Below, one piece after another: positions 62,109 through 64,000 of a stretch of 64,000 nucleotides of DNA. The translations under genes were made by a program, and so were the position numbers. The DNA lies in assembly GCA_947471745.1 (NCBI GenBank), contig CANJKZ010000935.1, forward strand, positions 1 through 64,000, read 5' to 3'. The notes below the pieces were generated by a model, which was not told the origin of the DNA, ran no database searches, and worked only from the letters and a program-made list of their open reading frames with translations. Every line of letters starts with the position of its first letter. Position 1 is the first letter of the stretch. This DNA comes from Closterium sp. Naga37s-1. Lineage: Eukaryota; Streptophyta; Zygnematophyceae; Desmidiales; Closteriaceae.

Positions 62109-63649
62109 CGCTACGGCGCGTTTCATCGTGATCGCGTTGACGCGCACCGACGAAGACTCAGGTGAGCTCCAGCGAGGTAAGGCGATGTTGTTACCGTTCA
62201 CTCGCACGGTGCAGTCACCCGTCGTCCAGTCGATTCGCGGATTGTGTCGTCGCAGCCAATCACGGCCGAGTAAAATGTCGCTTCCGTCGAGGGTCGTTGC
62301 GAGCATTTCCTGACTAAACGTGAAGTTACCCCCACATCGAATCCGAACTCGGTCCACACGTTCCCGTATCGCCAGTGGCGTGCCGTCGACCAGTCTTGCG
62401 TCAATCTCAGGTAAACATCTGTCCAGTGGCAGTTTCAGTTTCCGTGCTGTGGCAGTGTTGATGAGGCTGTGGCTGGCTCCCCCGTCTACGAATATTTTAA
62501 CTAAATCTGTTCCAATCTTCCCACTAAGCAGTATGGGGCTATCTACCGCGGTACCCTCCTTATTCGGCCGGGTGTGGTCGATTGCGTGAACCGGCACAAT
62601 CACTCGGTGAGGGTCGGTTGGGTCGGGCGAGCGGCGTGACCTGTCAGTAGAGGGCCCGTCTGCTACTGACTCCCAGCGTTTCCCTGCTGCTTGGTCTGTT
62701 TCGGCTGCTAAGCTTCCCCCTTTCCCTTAGCATTTTCCGCACATTCGCTTTTGCGGTGTCCCGACCTGTTGCACGCGAAGAAGCGCCCTTTGAACGGTGC
62801 GGCAGCGGCATTTGCGGCGACAGCGCGTATCGTGGCGTGCTCGTTCGTCCCACGAGGTCGATGTCCCCAGCTGCTGTTATTGCCGTAGGACCCCGATCTC
62901 GGTCGGCAAAGAAAATCAAGTTTTTCCGCCATAGCAAGAATCTCCTGAAATTCGGTGACGTTGCGGAGCTGGATTTCCTGAGCGATTTCGTGCTTCAGGC
63001 CGCCGATGTAGCGGTCGATGCGCTCGCCCTCGTGCATATAGCCCACCTGCTCACACAGCGCCAAAAACCCGCTGGTGTAGTCCTGGACGGAACCGAGAAG
63101 CCGCAATCGGCTCGAATCTCGCGCGCAGACCCGCGCACCACACATCCCACGTGCGATACTGGGGCACTTCCACGAAATATGACGGCGCCCAGGGTCCGGT
63201 TTGTCCTTCCCGTGTCGGTAGAGTCTGATAGTCCGTCGGCTTCGTGACGATGACGCGCCACCAATCCATGGCGGGTCCTCGCAGCAGCGACATGGCGTAG
63301 CGAATCTTCGGCGAATCCTCCGAGACGTAGTTCGCGTCGAAGAACACGTTCATGGTGAATAACCACGCCTGAATGGTAGGACCACCCCGTTGACTTGGGT
63401 CAAAGCAAGGCGGACGCTGCGGCTTCAGCGGCATCGGCGACGGCAGTGCTGACTCGCCGGTCGGCACCGAAATCGTGACGCGAGGTTGGCTTCTGGCCGC
63501 ATTCGTCGCTCCGGGGTGTGTCGTGCCGTGGTCGTCGTCTCCGTCGTTGCGGGCGACGCCATCACTTCTCTCGTAACTCTCGCCATGCTTGTTCCTACTG
63601 TTCTAAAAGCACTACTATTTCTTATCTTGACACCAATAATGCCAAGCAT
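62109..63649 (-). pseudogene. Ty3/gypsy-like Gag and retropepsin
   Basis: Gag is spread over two or three frames: TIQAWLFTMNVFFDANYVSE, LRGPAMDWWRVIV, YTSGFLALCEQVGYMHEGER then IDRYIGGLKHEIAQEI. A knuckle follows (ACNRSGHRKSEC, first Cys replaced). The protease frame (62603-62109) shows VDGGASHSLINTATARKLKL and DILLGRDWLRRHNPRIDW, typical of gypsy retropepsins, with DGGA in place of the usual DSGA or DTGA. Frameshifts occur near 63,475 and 63,110. No RT or integrase follows; the sequence runs straight into copia RNase H. Confidence 0.8.
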
Positions 63650-63838
63650 AAGCTCGTCAGTTCTAAGATCTGATCAAATTCGGGATCTAGAGATCAAAGA
63701 GCAAGCAGCCGATACCCACGTTGTGTTTACAACGAGAACATTCGGTTGTCGTCACTGGCTGTGAAAGCCCTGTTATTTTCGGGTTAAGACCACCTTCCGA
63801 GCTTCGTACAGAAATCAAGTTGTTCCAAGGAATAATAC

Positions 63839-64000
63839 TGTTACGAATAGTAAAATATGAAAAGTCAATGTGCACTCCTGACAGTAGCAATCGAGTCACA
63901 CAGCAACGAGTATGAAGGCAAAAAGGCGGAATGACGCGAATCGTCGCGTACGGTTACGGAGCATCTGGACCGTCAGGGCAGACAACATCAGGCAGCAGCA
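63839..64000 (+). repeat. LTR start in plus orientation, truncated by window edge
   Basis: TGTTACGAATAGTAAAATATG begins a sequence alignable with the minus-strand LTR at 61719 downward (shared GTGCACTCC, AGGCGGAA, CGTACGGTTACG blocks). It therefore lies in inverted orientation to that LTR. It may be the 5' LTR of another element. The interval 63,650-63,838 shows no gene. Confidence 0.6.

Overview
The window looks like GC-rich nuclear DNA of a green-lineage eukaryote, most likely a streptophyte (a charophyte alga or early land plant). The evidence is four intron-rich eukaryotic genes (RPF1, SYF1, CDKAL1-type and UCHL3-type) with plant-like protein sequences, and Ty1/copia retrotransposons whose primer-binding sites match the 3' end of plant initiator tRNA-Met. 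A zygnematophyte such as Closterium would fit, but the sequence alone cannot name a species.

Layout. Positions 1-34,000 are almost entirely Ty1/copia elements with unusually short LTRs (121-150 bp): CopA (+, 5' end outside the window), CopB (-, TSD GCAGC), CopC (+, TSD TGACC), CopD (+) and CopE (+, TSD CTCTT). CopD carries two nested insertions, a 377-bp TRIM (TSD ACAGC) and CopE. A recombination event then duplicated 5,301 bp of CopD. Nearly all coding regions are broken by stops, frameshifts or deletions. A 326-bp MITE with TA target duplication and a pair of telomere-motif hairpins lie in the two short AT-rich gaps.

Positions 34,000-61,200 hold the host genes. The 3' end of RPF1 (+, ribosome biogenesis) converges on SYF1 (-, spliceosome). 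CDKAL1-type tRNA methylthiotransferase (-) follows SYF1 head to tail. A UCHL3-type deubiquitinase (+) diverges from CDKAL1 across a roughly 700-bp shared upstream region. Exon phases fit across every junction I assigned: SYF1 1,064 aa, CDKAL1 778 aa, UCH 256 aa.

The most striking feature is that all four genes are full of tandem copies of their own exon edges and splice sites. Examples are 11 acceptor copies in a 270-bp array in SYF1, 15 acceptor copies in a 109-bp array in UCH, repeated donors, and two identical 59-nt UCH exons that cannot both be spliced in frame. The second main candidate is the TRIM. The junction of its LTR and primer-binding site forms a tRNA-like sequence with RNA polymerase III A and B boxes, and the predicted transcript is almost exactly one element period long.

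Positions 61,380-64,000 contain a minus-strand element that joins a Ty3/gypsy-like gag-protease to a Ty1/copia RNase H fragment. The same 486-bp fragment is also inserted in RPF1. A related LTR in the opposite orientation runs off the right edge.
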